DNA from: Tunicatimonas pelagia
GTDB lineage: Bacteria; Bacteroidota; Bacteroidia; Cytophagales; Cyclobacteriaceae
Direction: 5' to 3'
NCBI RefSeq assembly: GCF_030506325.1
Contig: NZ_CP120683.1
Span: 3,609,001-3,673,000, forward strand
Length of the DNA stretch: 64,000 nt
Positions 51,972-60,568 of this stretch are shown here, one piece after another. The stretch's first letter is position 1; the number at the start of each line of letters is the position of its first letter. Below the pieces are notes generated by a model. It did no database searches. It was not told where the DNA came from and saw only the letters and a list, made by a program, of their open reading frames with translations. A program made the translations under genes and the position numbers.

Positions 51972-54900
51972 CTAGCCATTTGCTTCTGCCTTTTCTTCTA
52001 CGGTCAGCACGATGCTAACGGACATATCATCTATCTCTAACGATGTTCCGCCAGATAACGTATTCACCAATGATAATTCTACGGCCTGGGTTTCCTGACA
52101 GATATATTTCTGATGGTTGAGCACTGCCTCATTCAGAAGCGTATCCCCTTCCGCAATTTTCACTCGGATTTTGTCTTGCACATCCAAGCCCTGATCTTTT
52201 CGTAGGTTTTGAATGCGGTTCACCAAGTCACGGGCAACTCCCTCCTGCCGTAGCTCTTCGGTAATGGTAATGTCTAACGCCACCGTGATATTTCCTTCTC
52301 TCGCTACCGACCAACCCGGAATATCCTCCGAAGTAATTTCTACATCTTCGGTCGTAAGAGTAATACGCTCCTGGGGTAAAGCAAGTTCGTATTGTTGCTC
52401 TTGCTCCAGTCGGTTTATTTCTTCCTGACCCATTTGTGCTACGGCCTTGCTAATATCTTTCATCATCGAGCCGTATTGCTTACCTAGCTTACGGAAGTTG
52501 GGCTTGATCTTTTTCACCAGCACCCCCGAAGTATCGTCAATGTACTCAATTCCCTTCACGTTTACTTCTGATAGGATGATATTCTCAACTTCTTCCATCT
52601 GCTGCTTGAAATCAGCATCTAACACCGGAATCAGAATACGCGAGAGCGGTTGTCGCACTTTAATGGTATGCTGTTTCCGCAAGGAATGCACTAACGATGA
52701 AGCTGACTGCGCCATCTGCATCTTATTTTCCAGATGCGTATCAATCGCGCCTTCATCAGCCTTTGGAAAATCGGTCAAATGCACTGATTCTTTGCTTTGC
52801 TTCTGACTTACTTGATTCAAGCTGCGGAATAGATGTTCGGAGTAAAACGGAGCTACGGGGGAGGACAATTGCGCCAGTGTGACTAGGCAAGTGTATAGCG
52901 TCTGGTAAGCCGCTTGCTTGTTTTCGTTGTATTCCCCCTGCCAAAACCGCTTACGGTTCAGCCGAACGTACCAGTTACTCAAATCATCTATGGTAAAATC
53001 CTGAATCGCCCGGGCGGCTCGAGTCGGTTCATAATCTGCGTAGGCTTCATCTACTTGCTTTACTAAGCTGTGTAGTTTAGAGATAATCCAACGATCGCTT
53101 TCAGTTCGTCGTTCCAGCGGAATTTCTGCCTCAGCAAAAGTAAAGTTATCCAAGTTGGCATACAGTGCGAAGAAGGCGTAGGTGTTCTGTAGCGTTCCGA
53201 AGAAGCGACGTTGCACTTCTTTTACGCCCTCGATATCAAATTTTAGGTTATCCCACGGATTAGCGTTGGAGATCATGTACCAGCGAGTAGCATCCGGTCC
53301 GTGTTCCGCTAAGGTAGAAAATGGGTCAACCGCATTGCCCAAACGTTTAGACATCTTATTGCCGTTTTTGTCCAGCACCAGTCCGGTCGAAACCACATTT
53401 TTGAAGGCGACGCTATCGTACAGCAGCCCGGCAATGGCGTGCAAGGTAAAGAACCAGCCCCGGGTTTGATCCACTCCCTCGGAGATAAAATCCGCCGGAT
53501 AACGCTGCTCAAATACTTCCTGATTTTCAAACGGATAGTGCCACTGGGCGTAGGGCATCGCCCCGGAATCAAACCAAACATCAATCAAATCTGCTTCACG
53601 AACCATTTTTTGACCGCTATCACTGACTAGCGTAATCCAATCTACGTAAGGCCGATGTAAATCTTCCCTAGCGAGGGCTTCGTTGTTTTTTCGTATTAGC
53701 TCAGCATCACCCGCAAACGCTTGATTTGCTTTCTTAATTTCTTCGGTGAGTTCAGCTACTGAGCCAATGCATTTTTCTTCTTTACCATCTTCGGTACGCC
53801 AGATGGGTAACGGAGTGCCCCAGTAACGGGAACGGCTCAGGTTCCAATCGACCAGATTTTCCAGCCAGTTACCGAAGCGACCGGTTCCGGTAGATTCGGG
53901 TTTCCAGTGAATAGTTTTGTTCAGCGCAACCAGTTGATCTTTTTTAGCTGTAGTGCGAATGAACCAGGACTCTAACGGATAGTAGAGAATGGGCTTATCG
54001 GTACGCCAGCAGTGCGGATAGGAGTGCTCGTACTTTTCTACCTTAAAGGCTTTATTCTCTTGCTTTAGCTTAATGGCGATTTTTACATCGGTGGATTGGT
54101 AGCCAGCCGCATTTTCATCCTCATCATCGTAGTTCTTCACCGGCATATCGGCAAAGTCAGTAATCTCGGCTACGAAACGACCTTGTTTGTTGACAATGGG
54201 TGCGTCATTCCCATTTTCATCCTTCACCATAATGCCGGGAATACCCTGTTGCTCCAGCACTCGGAAGTCATCCGCTCCAAAGGTTTTGGCTAGATGCACC
54301 AATCCGGTACCATCTTCCGTTGTCACAAAATCTCCGGCTAAAACGCTGAATGCCCCCGAATCTTCCGGTAGCGTGATGTAGGGCAACAGTTGCTCATATT
54401 TAGTACCGACTAACTCACTTCCCTTTATCGTTTCAATAACTTGATAAGGAATGAGCTTATCGCCTGGAGAGTAATCTTCAAGCGCGACATCTTTCGCTTT
54501 CTCGCTGAAGTACGCACCCATCCGGTCTTTCGCCAGTATCACCTGGATTGGCTCGTAGGTATACTGGTTAAAGGTTTTGACCTTTACGTAGTCGATGTTC
54601 GCCCCTACCGCAATACCAGAGTTAGCGGGCAGTGTCCAGGGCGTAGTGGTCCAGGCGATGAGATAGTCGTTCTTTGTGCCTTTTACTTTAAATTGAGCTA
54701 CCGCAGACGTATCCTTCACATCCTGATAAGTACCCGGCATATTCAGCTCGTGCGAACTGAGTCCGGTTCCGGCAGCGGGAGAGTAGGGTTGGATGGTATA
54801 GCCTTTGTAGATCAAATCCTTTTCGTACAGTTGCTTGAGCAGGTGCCACAGCGTTTCCATATAGTCCCGCTCAAAGGTGATGTAGGGATTATCTAGGTCA

Positions 54901-55337
54901 ACCCAGTAACCCATCTTTTGAGTGAGGTCGTCCCACTCACTTTTGAACTTCATCACTGCCTCCCGACACCGCTGATTGTATTCCTCAATAGAGATTTTCG
55001 TCCCAATATCTTCTTTGGTGATACCTAGCTCCTTCTCTACTTTTAGCTCCACCGGCAAACCGTGAGTATCCCAACCACCTTTGCGCTCTACTCGCTTCCC
55101 TTTCAAGGTGTGGTAACGGCAAAAAATATCCTTAATACTGCGAGCCATCACGTGGTGAATACCCGGAGTGCCGTTGGCCGAGGGTGGCCCTTCGTAAAAG
55201 GTAAACGACTGATCGGTCGGACGTTGCTCTATCGACTTCTCAAAAATATTCTGTTCCTGCCAAAACTTCAGAACTTCGTCGGCAATGCTAGGATAGTGTA
55301 CTTGCTTATATTCCGGAAATTTTTCGGACTGAGCCAT
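51972..55337 (-). CDS. ileS: Isoleucyl-tRNA synthetase
   Basis: I prefer the ATG at 55337 (MAQSEKFPEY), four codons inside the longest frame. The 1121-residue class I enzyme has the HIGH-type motif GTPGIHHVM (about residue 60) in the variant form seen in Bacteroidota, the editing domain with WTTTPWTLPANSG (about residue 230), and the GNKMSKRLGNA loop (about residue 665). A long C-terminal anticodon-binding domain follows. It charges tRNA-Ile in the cytoplasm. No T-box or leader was recognised upstream. Confidence 0.96.
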   Translation of the reverse strand: MAQSEKFPEYKQVHYPSIADEVLKFWQEQNIFEKSIEQRPTDQSFTFYEGPPSANGTPGIHHVMARSIKDIFCRYHTLKGKRVERKGGWDTHGLPVELKVEKELGITKEDIGTKISIEEYNQRCREAVMKFKSEWDDLTQKMGYWVDLDNPYITFERDYMETLWHLLKQLYEKDLIYKGYTIQPYSPAAGTGLSSHELNMPGTYQDVKDTSAVAQFKVKGTKNDYLIAWTTTPWTLPANSGIAVGANIDYVKVKTFNQYTYEPIQVILAKDRMGAYFSEKAKDVALEDYSPGDKLIPYQVIETIKGSELVGTKYEQLLPYITLPEDSGAFSVLAGDFVTTEDGTGLVHLAKTFGADDFRVLEQQGIPGIMVKDENGNDAPIVNKQGRFVAEITDFADMPVKNYDDEDENAAGYQSTDVKIAIKLKQENKAFKVEKYEHSYPHCWRTDKPILYYPLESWFIRTTAKKDQLVALNKTIHWKPESTGTGRFGNWLENLVDWNLSRSRYWGTPLPIWRTEDGKEEKCIGSVAELTEEIKKANQAFAGDAELIRKNNEALAREDLHRPYVDWITLVSDSGQKMVREADLIDVWFDSGAMPYAQWHYPFENQEVFEQRYPADFISEGVDQTRGWFFTLHAIAGLLYDSVAFKNVVSTGLVLDKNGNKMSKRLGNAVDPFSTLAEHGPDATRWYMISNANPWDNLKFDIEGVKEVQRRFFGTLQNTYAFFALYANLDNFTFAEAEIPLERRTESDRWIISKLHSLVKQVDEAYADYEPTRAARAIQDFTIDDLSNWYVRLNRKRFWQGEYNENKQAAYQTLYTCLVTLAQLSSPVAPFYSEHLFRSLNQVSQKQSKESVHLTDFPKADEGAIDTHLENKMQMAQSASSLVHSLRKQHTIKVRQPLSRILIPVLDADFKQQMEEVENIILSEVNVKGIEYIDDTSGVLVKKIKPNFRKLGKQYGSMMKDISKAVAQMGQEEINRLEQEQQYELALPQERITLTTEDVEITSEDIPGWSVAREGNITVALDITITEELRQEGVARDLVNRIQNLRKDQGLDVQDKIRVKIAEGDTLLNEAVLNHQKYICQETQAVELSLVNTLSGGTSLEIDDMSVSIVLTVEEKAEANG

Positions 55338-55510
55338 GCTGAACCTCACTGTTTAGGTATGGAAAGGGCAAAGGTACAATCTGTCAGGGTTTTTGCCCAA
55401 TCTGACTTTAGATAACGCGGAAGTGCCGGAAAAGATTTATTAGTATCGCTGATTTTGCGACTGCTTAATCTGTTTGAAAAATCAGTATCTTTATAGAAAT
55501 CAAGATTGCT

Positions 55511-55720
55511 ATGACTGAAATTATCTTTGTAGTTGAAGAAGACCTGGAAGGTGGGTATCACGCTAAAGCATTAAGCGATGCGATCTTTACCGAAGGCGAA
55601 ACGCTGGAAGAGCTTAAAGATAACATAAAGGAAGCATTACAGTGTCATTTTGAAGAAGAAGCTGACCGACCTAAAATGGTACGACTTCACTTGGTAAAAG
55701 AAGAAGTCTTTGCGGCATGA
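55511..55720 (+). CDS. hicB: HicB-family antitoxin (orphan)
   Basis: The 69-residue protein is a typical short HicB: TEIIFVVEEDLEGGYHAKALSDAIFTEGETLEELKDNIKEALQCHF and the ending VRLHLVKEEVF, which in this subgroup is followed by a HicA gene. HicB proteins neutralise the HicA mRNA nuclease. Here the partner is reduced to a stub (next entry), so this is an orphan. A plausible ribosome-binding region lies in the AT-rich leader. It opens the accessory patch between ileS and lysS. Confidence 0.85.
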   Translation: MTEIIFVVEEDLEGGYHAKALSDAIFTEGETLEELKDNIKEALQCHFEEEADRPKMVRLHLVKEEVFAA

Positions 55721-55758
55721 AGTTGCCTAGAGTTGAATGTAGGGAATATCAAAATTAG
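55717..55758 (+). pseudogene. HicA toxin stub
   Basis: The ATG at 55717 overlaps the hicB stop in the usual ATGA arrangement. It encodes only MKLPRVECREYQN before a TAG at 55756-55758. Intact HicA proteins of this type begin MKLPR followed by a (S)GRE block, then the dsRNA-binding-like domain with the catalytic His. The stub ends exactly where the next gene begins (GTG at 55758), consistent with deletion of the toxin. A chance similarity over 13 residues is possible. Confidence 0.6.
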
Positions 55759-56120
55759 TGAAAGCTTCAGCGGTCTTATCGATCTTCGTTTTAACGAGTT
55801 GTTTATTATTGAATAGCAAAACTTCAAAAGTATATCTACTGATAGAGTATTCCTTCAGGAATGAGAGAGTTGAAATTTACTTAGATGGAGGCAAAATCTA
55901 TGATCAAATCGCGAATACTGATGCATCAATAAGTTTAGCTAATGAACATATTATAAATACCTCCGTGGGCAAACATACAGTAAAAGTCAAAATTGGGACG
56001 GGGCAGGAAAAGACAATTCGCTTTGATGCAGGAAAAAACTCAGAAACTTATTTCGGTATACGATTGAAAGATGCTAATCTGACAATACACAAATATTCAG
56101 TAGCCCTGATCTATGACTAA
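55758..56120 (+). CDS. Small lipoprotein of unknown function
   Basis: The frame starts with GTG at 55758, which shares its G with the stub's stop codon. The 120-residue product has a lipoprotein signal ending FVLTSC (about Cys15). A beta-rich domain follows with VEIYLDGGKIYDQIANTD and a conserved-looking NTSVGKHTVKVKIGTG strand. I do not recognise the family. The GTG start and the position at a deletion joint make the start uncertain. Confidence 0.65.
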   Translation: MKASAVLSIFVLTSCLLLNSKTSKVYLLIEYSFRNERVEIYLDGGKIYDQIANTDASISLANEHIINTSVGKHTVKVKIGTGQEKTIRFDAGKNSETYFGIRLKDANLTIHKYSVALIYD

Positions 56121-56137
56121 GAATTACGAAAGAAGAT

Positions 56138-56371
56138 ATGGAATACATTACTGATAGAATTACAATAGATGCTGATCTCTGTAACGGAAAACCGACAATT
56201 CGGGGAAAAAGGATTACCGTACAGACAATCTTAGAATTTCTGAGTGCGGGAGATAGCAAGGAAGAAATTCTTGAAGCATATCCTTCGTTAGAACCGGAAG
56301 ATATTGATGCGTGCTTAAGGTTTGCTACTAAGCTAATGGAGAATCATTATGAGATACGACCTACGGCATGA
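56138..56371 (+). CDS. DUF433 antitoxin-like protein
   Basis: The 77-residue protein matches the DUF433 family: DRITIDADLCNGKPTIRGKRITVQTILEFLSAG and the helix EEILEAYPSLEPEDIDACLRFA. These proteins have a winged or helix-turn-helix-like fold and are usually paired with DUF5615 PIN-like toxins, as here. Its last bases overlap the toxin start (ATGA), a common toxin-antitoxin arrangement. Confidence 0.9.
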   Translation: MEYITDRITIDADLCNGKPTIRGKRITVQTILEFLSAGDSKEEILEAYPSLEPEDIDACLRFATKLMENHYEIRPTA

Positions 56372-56709
56372 TAGAATTTCTGGTGGATGTGAACTTGCCT
56401 TACAAATTTAAGCTATGGCATGATGAAAGGTTTCAACACGTCAAAGAGATCGATGACGAGTGGAGTGATAGTCAAATTTGGCAATATGCGAAGGAAAAAG
56501 GGTTGACTATCATCACTAAAGATGTTGATTTTTCTAATCGTATCGTGACAGCAGAGCCACCACCCAAAGTAATTCACATAAGAGTAGGGAATATGAAATT
56601 AGCTACATTTAGGCAGTTTATGCTTAATAACTGGGAGGAGATGAAACGAATGAGTATTGACTACAAATTGGTGTCTGTTTACCAAGACAGAATTGTAGGA
56701 ATAGATTGA
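56368..56709 (+). CDS. DUF5615 PIN-like toxin
   Basis: The 113-residue protein has the DUF5615 / Mut7-C-like layout with early acidic residues (FLVDVNLPYKF, Asp7), EIDDEWSDSQIWQYAKEKG and TIITKDVDFSNRI (about residue 50), which supply the metal-binding acids of the PIN-like fold. With DUF433 it forms a type II toxin-antitoxin-like pair, presumed RNase. The pair looks intact and is translationally coupled. Confidence 0.88.
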   Translation: MIEFLVDVNLPYKFKLWHDERFQHVKEIDDEWSDSQIWQYAKEKGLTIITKDVDFSNRIVTAEPPPKVIHIRVGNMKLATFRQFMLNNWEEMKRMSIDYKLVSVYQDRIVGID

Positions 56710-56777
56710 AACGGGAAGTCTTTGTATAACATGACGTACTCGAACCATTCGCTGCAATAGCCACAAGCAAAACCAAT

Positions 56778-57302
56778 TTACCGTGACAAATAATAATTCT
56801 TAAAAGCAGCCATTTCTTCTTTCTCCTGTTCAACATACAGCGAAAATAGCTTCTCCCCAACCATACTTTGTGTAGCCGAAATTCCCACATCAATTAATCG
56901 AATACCTTGCTCGGTTAGGAAGATATTATCAAATACTTCTCCGGCTTCGCTGGACGGTCGACGCGAATTGCGGTGTACGAATCCAGCTTCGTGCAGTTGC
57001 TTCAATTCTTCTTCAAACACATCCATTTGTAACACTCTCGCTTCATATTCGTAAGTGCGAAAGTCTAAAGGATAAAGTCGCTCCATTACCAGCATCGCCC
57101 ATTTTTTAGCTTCATCCAAATCGAGACGTACAAACTTGACGACCAGCGTATTAATCTAGTTGGCATATTTCATCTTCTCGGCTTCCGAACCAATATCGGA
57201 GCGAGTGTCTTCAATGAACAGCTTGGCTACCTCGGTAGACGATAGTGCGATCACCGTATTATTGGCTCCTTGGGACAGGGTTTTCGGGTAGCGTTTTTCC
57301 AT
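56778..57302 (-). pseudogene. Protein kinase-like gene broken by an in-frame TAG
   Basis: From the ATG at 57302 the frame runs to a TAG at 57156-57158 (codon 49) and continues in the same frame to 56778. Ignoring the stop gives about 174 residues that read as a small kinase-fold protein: a Gly-rich loop and Lys (LSQGANNTVIALSSTEVAKLF), a hinge with LVMERLYPLD, HEAGFVHRN in place of the HRD loop and NIFLTEQGIRLIDVG in place of the N/DFG segments. The catalytic Asp residues are therefore not standard. The downstream piece could be translated alone from a TTG at 57119 (113 residues). Confidence 0.6.
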
Positions 57303-57322
57303 CGTTCTGATAAGCTAGGCGA

Positions 57323-57379
57323 ATGATAATTTCTAATAGCCTCTAGTTCTCCTTTCTCTTCTTCGGTATAGAGTGAACA
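57323..57379 (-). pseudogene. C-terminal remnant of a second kinase-like copy
   Basis: Reading the minus strand from 57379 gives SLYTEEEKGELEAIRNYH (from the second codon on), which lines up with the C-terminus of the neighbouring broken gene, SLYVEQEKEEMAAFKNYY. It lies directly upstream of that gene's ATG and has no start of its own; an in-frame stop precedes it. This suggests a tandem array of these genes that has been partly deleted. Confidence 0.5.
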
Positions 57380-57396
57380 TGATTATCCTTTTGCCA

Positions 57397-57891
57397 CTAA
57401 TTATATTTCTGGCTCAACTTTGGTAGAAGTTCATCTAAATTATCTTCATCCCATTCCTCTCCTTTTGGTTCAGAGGGATGATTTTGTCCTCTTTCGGGCA
57501 CCTCCTTTCCTGTTTTTTCTTCATAAACTGAATGTGCTAAATATGCATAACCCTCCCACTTCACATCTTCCTCTAGTTTTTCAAGCTCTGATAAGCTATC
57601 AGGATCAGCTAAAGCTTTAGTGTAAACCTCTTCACCCTGAGCAATCAACCACCCTCGAAAATCCATAAAGCAATCGTCTGAGCAACCGCCATTGATTACG
57701 TATGCTGCTGCCCACAATTTCCAGGTATACGCACCAATATATAACTCACCGAAAATACGATCGTATTCAATAATTTGATCTGGTGACAGTTGATATAGCC
57801 GTTCTTCAATTAGTTCTTGTTGCTCGGTTGGATCACCATCAGATTCTTCTTTTGTTTCTAGCATAATTTGCCAGAAGGTTTCATTGTTCAT
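57397..57891 (-). CDS. DUF4240 domain protein
   Basis: The 164-residue protein opens with NNETFWQIMLETKEESDGD and has LYQLSPDQIIEYDRIFGELYIGAYTWKLWAAAYVINGGCSDDCFMDFRGWLIAQGEEVYTKAL-type features of DUF4240, whose first residues are M-[x]-x-x-FW. The family is common in bacteria and often linked to Imm or polymorphic toxin loci, but no such toxin is seen here. Acidic C-terminal tail. Function unknown. Confidence 0.88.
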   Translation of the reverse strand: MNNETFWQIMLETKEESDGDPTEQQELIEERLYQLSPDQIIEYDRIFGELYIGAYTWKLWAAAYVINGGCSDDCFMDFRGWLIAQGEEVYTKALADPDSLSELEKLEEDVKWEGYAYLAHSVYEEKTGKEVPERGQNHPSEPKGEEWDEDNLDELLPKLSQKYN

Positions 57892-57931
57892 GAAGGGGCT
57901 AATTTTGGGCGAGAAAAATTTATTTAACTAT

Positions 57932-59668
57932 TTATCCATTAGATATCCACCCTTCCACTTCCTCCTTTGTAGGGTTTTTCACATCCTTAAGCTTCATCTT
58001 CTTCCGCATTCCGCATACGTCGTTGTGTAGCTTGTTGGGAATAGCCTCCTGCAACTGAGCCACGGTCACGATACCTAGCTTGTGCAGTACGGGAATTAGC
58101 TCCGGTTGCACTCCGCGATCAATAAACTCCTGGTCAGAAGACTCTTGCTGCTTGGCTTCTGGTTTCATTTGAGGGAAGAAGAGCACTTCTTGGATGGAGG
58201 GTTGATTGGTCATAATCATCGTTAGGCGATCAATGCCCAAGCCTACTCCGGCGGTGGGAGGCATACCGTATTCTAAAGCCCGCAGAAAGTCTTCATCTAG
58301 CATCATGGCTTCTTCGTCGCCCCGGTTCGCTAACGTAAGTTGTTCTTCAAAGCGTTGCCGCTGGTCTACCGGATCATTTAATTCCGAGTAGGCGTTCATA
58401 ATCTCTTTACCATTACAGATCGCCTCAAAGCGTTCTACCAGCTCGGGATTATCGCGGTGCCGCTTGGTCAGGGGCGACATCTCTACGGGATAATCCGTAA
58501 TGAATGTCGGCTGAATTAGATGGGGTTCGCAGGTTTCGCCGAAGATTTCGTCAATCAGCTTACCTTTGCCCATTGTATCGTCAATGGGTACATTGAGCTT
58601 ACGGGCGGTGTCGCGCAGTTGGGCTTCGTCCATCTGGCTGATGTCAATGTTGGTGTAGTGCTGAATGGCTTCAAACATGGTAAACCGCTTCCAGGGACGT
58701 TGGAAATTGATGATATGTTCGCCTACCTGCACTTCGGTAGTACCGTGTAAATCCAGGGCTACTTTTTCTACCATAGCTTCCATCAGATCCATCATCCAGA
58801 AGTAATCTTTGTAGGCCACGTAAATTTCTATCTGGGTGAATTCGGGATTATGGAAGCGCGACATGCCTTCGTTGCGAAAGTCTTTAGCAAATTCGTACAC
58901 ACCGTCGAAGCCACCCACAATAAGTCGTTTGAGGTACAACTCGTTGGCAATACGTAGGTAGAGTGTCATGTCCAACGTATTATGGTGCGTCTTGAACGGA
59001 CGAGCCGCCGCACCGCCGTACAATGGCTGGAGAATGGGGGTTTCCACTTCTAGGTAGCCCTTGTCATTCAAAAACTCCCGCATCGACTGCATCAGTTGCG
59101 ACCGTTTCCGAAAGGTTTCCCGCACTTGCGGGTTTACAATTAAATCGACGTAGCGTTGGCGGTAGCGCTGTTCAGGGTCAGTAAAAGCATCGTAGGTTTT
59201 GGTGGTACCGCCTTCGTCCTGCACTTCCTTGGGCAATGGTAGTGGCCGGAGCGATTTGGTGAGTACCTTCAGCTCCTTCACATGTACGGTAGTCTCTCCG
59301 GTTTTGGTCGTAAACACGAAGCCAGTGATCCCGATAATATCGCCCAAGTCGAGCAACTGCTTAAACACGGTATTGTACAAACTCTTATCCTCATCGGGGG
59401 AAATTTCATCGCGGGCTACGTAGATCTGAATTCGTCCGGTAGCATCCTGAATTTCGGCAAAGGAAGCCTTACCCATAATCCGGCGGCGCATGAGTCGTCC
59501 GGCTAGGTTTACTTGCTTAAACCGCTCTGGTTCCTTCTCAAAATTTTGGTGAATATCTTCGGTAGTTGTGGTAACTTCAAAGGTCTCAGGAGGGTACGGA
59601 TTAATTCCAGCTGCTATCAGTTTTTGCCGTTCTTCGCGGCGGTGTAGTTCTTGTTCGCTCAGTGCCAT
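57932..59668 (-). CDS. lysS: Lysyl-tRNA synthetase (class II)
   Basis: I start at the ATG at 59668 ([17 protein letters not shown]); the 52 residues encoded further upstream lie in a GC-rich palindromic stretch and do not look like protein. The 578-residue enzyme has the OB-fold anticodon domain and class II motifs: motif 2 near [18 protein letters not shown] (about residue 265) and motif 3 in [15 protein letters not shown] (about residue 475). After the usual end (FFPQMKPE) there is an extra tail of about 75 residues ([17 protein letters not shown]) resembling a helix-hairpin-helix element. It charges tRNA-Lys. Confidence 0.95.
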   Translation of the reverse strand: MALSEQELHRREERQKLIAAGINPYPPETFEVTTTTEDIHQNFEKEPERFKQVNLAGRLMRRRIMGKASFAEIQDATGRIQIYVARDEISPDEDKSLYNTVFKQLLDLGDIIGITGFVFTTKTGETTVHVKELKVLTKSLRPLPLPKEVQDEGGTTKTYDAFTDPEQRYRQRYVDLIVNPQVRETFRKRSQLMQSMREFLNDKGYLEVETPILQPLYGGAAARPFKTHHNTLDMTLYLRIANELYLKRLIVGGFDGVYEFAKDFRNEGMSRFHNPEFTQIEIYVAYKDYFWMMDLMEAMVEKVALDLHGTTEVQVGEHIINFQRPWKRFTMFEAIQHYTNIDISQMDEAQLRDTARKLNVPIDDTMGKGKLIDEIFGETCEPHLIQPTFITDYPVEMSPLTKRHRDNPELVERFEAICNGKEIMNAYSELNDPVDQRQRFEEQLTLANRGDEEAMMLDEDFLRALEYGMPPTAGVGLGIDRLTMIMTNQPSIQEVLFFPQMKPEAKQQESSDQEFIDRGVQPELIPVLHKLGIVTVAQLQEAIPNKLHNDVCGMRKKMKLKDVKNPTKEEVEGWISNG

Positions 59669-59742
59669 TGCGTTTCTAAATTTTAAGGCGACAAAGGTAA
59701 GCAATAAAAGACGGAAGTCCGAAGACGGGAGGGTGTACGACA

Positions 59743-59757
59743 GCGGGGCAGCCCCGC
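59743..59757. repeat. GC-rich palindrome GCGGGGC-A-GCCCCGC
   Basis: A perfect 7-base palindrome with a single-base centre lies 75 bases upstream of the lysS start codon. Together with the GGCGG/CCGCC element at about 61035-61050 it may represent a REP-like repeat family of this genome. It can form a stable hairpin in RNA or DNA. Confidence 0.6.
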
Positions 59758-59989
59758 AAAAATGCACCATGTCTTGCCGAGCCTGTTTCGCGTCCTGGCG
59801 GGAAATCGCTCGGGTAATGCCCAAGATTTCTTAAGATGCAGATGGCTTACTAGCGTAGAAGATAGCTCTTTCTGATTGCAAAAAATAACATAAGGCCAGC
59901 GTATAGTGCCTTGTGTGTTCCATACAAAAGAAACTATCATCTGTATCTACCTGCTGTTTCTTTATCCACTTAAGTAGCTGTCTGAACCC

Positions 59990-60059
59990 AGACGTAGCGT
60001 TAGTAAATTGCGGGGAAGCAAACTGATCGGGACTATCTTGATGGCAAAACGCTACGTCT
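59990..60059. repeat. 12-base inverted repeat with 46-base loop
   Basis: AGACGTAGCGTT at 59990-60001 is the exact complement of AACGCTACGTCT at 60048-60059. It lies about 140 bases before the transposase remnant and could be an end structure of a mobile element, or a hairpin. Confidence 0.55.
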
Positions 60060-60201
60060 ATGGCGGCTGTCGCGCGATAGCTTTTGAGATGTCAATACGG
60101 GGTATACCGTACCGATAAACCAATGAAACTTCATAGTTTTGTAGTTAAGGTAATACATCGGAAACCAAAAGTATTGAATCACTAATCCTTTTGTATTTAG
60201 C

Positions 60202-60438
60202 GATCGAGGAATAGACGGGAATAAACAAATCAATGAATGGAAACGCCACCTAGTGGTAGATAAATTAGGACTATCCGTAGCGATTGGTGTAAGTGCCGCA
60301 CATGGTCATGATGGGATAGAAGGCATGGGGATGTCCCGCATTGAGTTGTTGTGGAAGCTAGAAAGCGTACAGCTTTATTCCAAAAAAAGGTCGCTAGCAG
60401 CGAATGTCGCGTGGATAGAGCGTAGCTTTAGCGAATGA
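60202..60438 (+). pseudogene. IS5-family transposase fragment
   Basis: The frame around 60202-60330 reads DRGIDGNKQINEWKRHLVVDKLGLSVAIGVSAAHGHDG, which matches the IS5-family segment with a G-x-DGNKK-x-x-GRKRH block followed by a VDTLGL strand and a VxxANVxD turn. The stretch after about 60330 (RIELLWKLE, NVAWIERSF) is only loosely similar to later transposase blocks. No start codon, upstream catalytic portion or clear inverted repeats are present, so it is a dead remnant. Confidence 0.6.
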
Positions 60439-60568
60439 TGCCCGGCTGGCTGAAGGCTGGCGGAGGATTATGAAAAAACACAGTCGCCACTGCTATCAAT
60501 TTTATACAATGAGCCTTCGTTACTATCATTCTAGCAAAAATTCAGTATGCTAGTTCCTAAACATATTC

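Larger units (their letters stand above)
59669..60568. other. Non-coding region upstream of lysS with palindromes and a transposase remnant
   Basis: About 900 bases between lysS and the GroES-like gene. It contains a GC-rich palindrome (59743-59757), an AGACGTAGCGTT/AACGCTACGTCT inverted repeat (59990-60059) and a degenerate IS5-type transposase fragment (60202-60438). The rest is AT-rich without a convincing gene. This looks like a site of past insertion and decay. Confidence 0.65.

Noticed and set aside
52447-52806. 119-residue plus-strand frame inside ileS
   Set aside because: Antisense to a highly conserved synthetase; composition rich in Ser/Cys/Arg as expected for a shadow, and no family match.
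54441-54896. 151-residue plus-strand frame inside ileS
   Set aside because: Antisense shadow of ileS with no recognisable domain, ribosome-binding site or codon bias.
59669-59824. 52-residue N-terminal extension of lysyl-tRNA synthetase
   Set aside because: It translates a palindromic GC-rich stretch; a normal start and OB-fold beginning follow at 59668.
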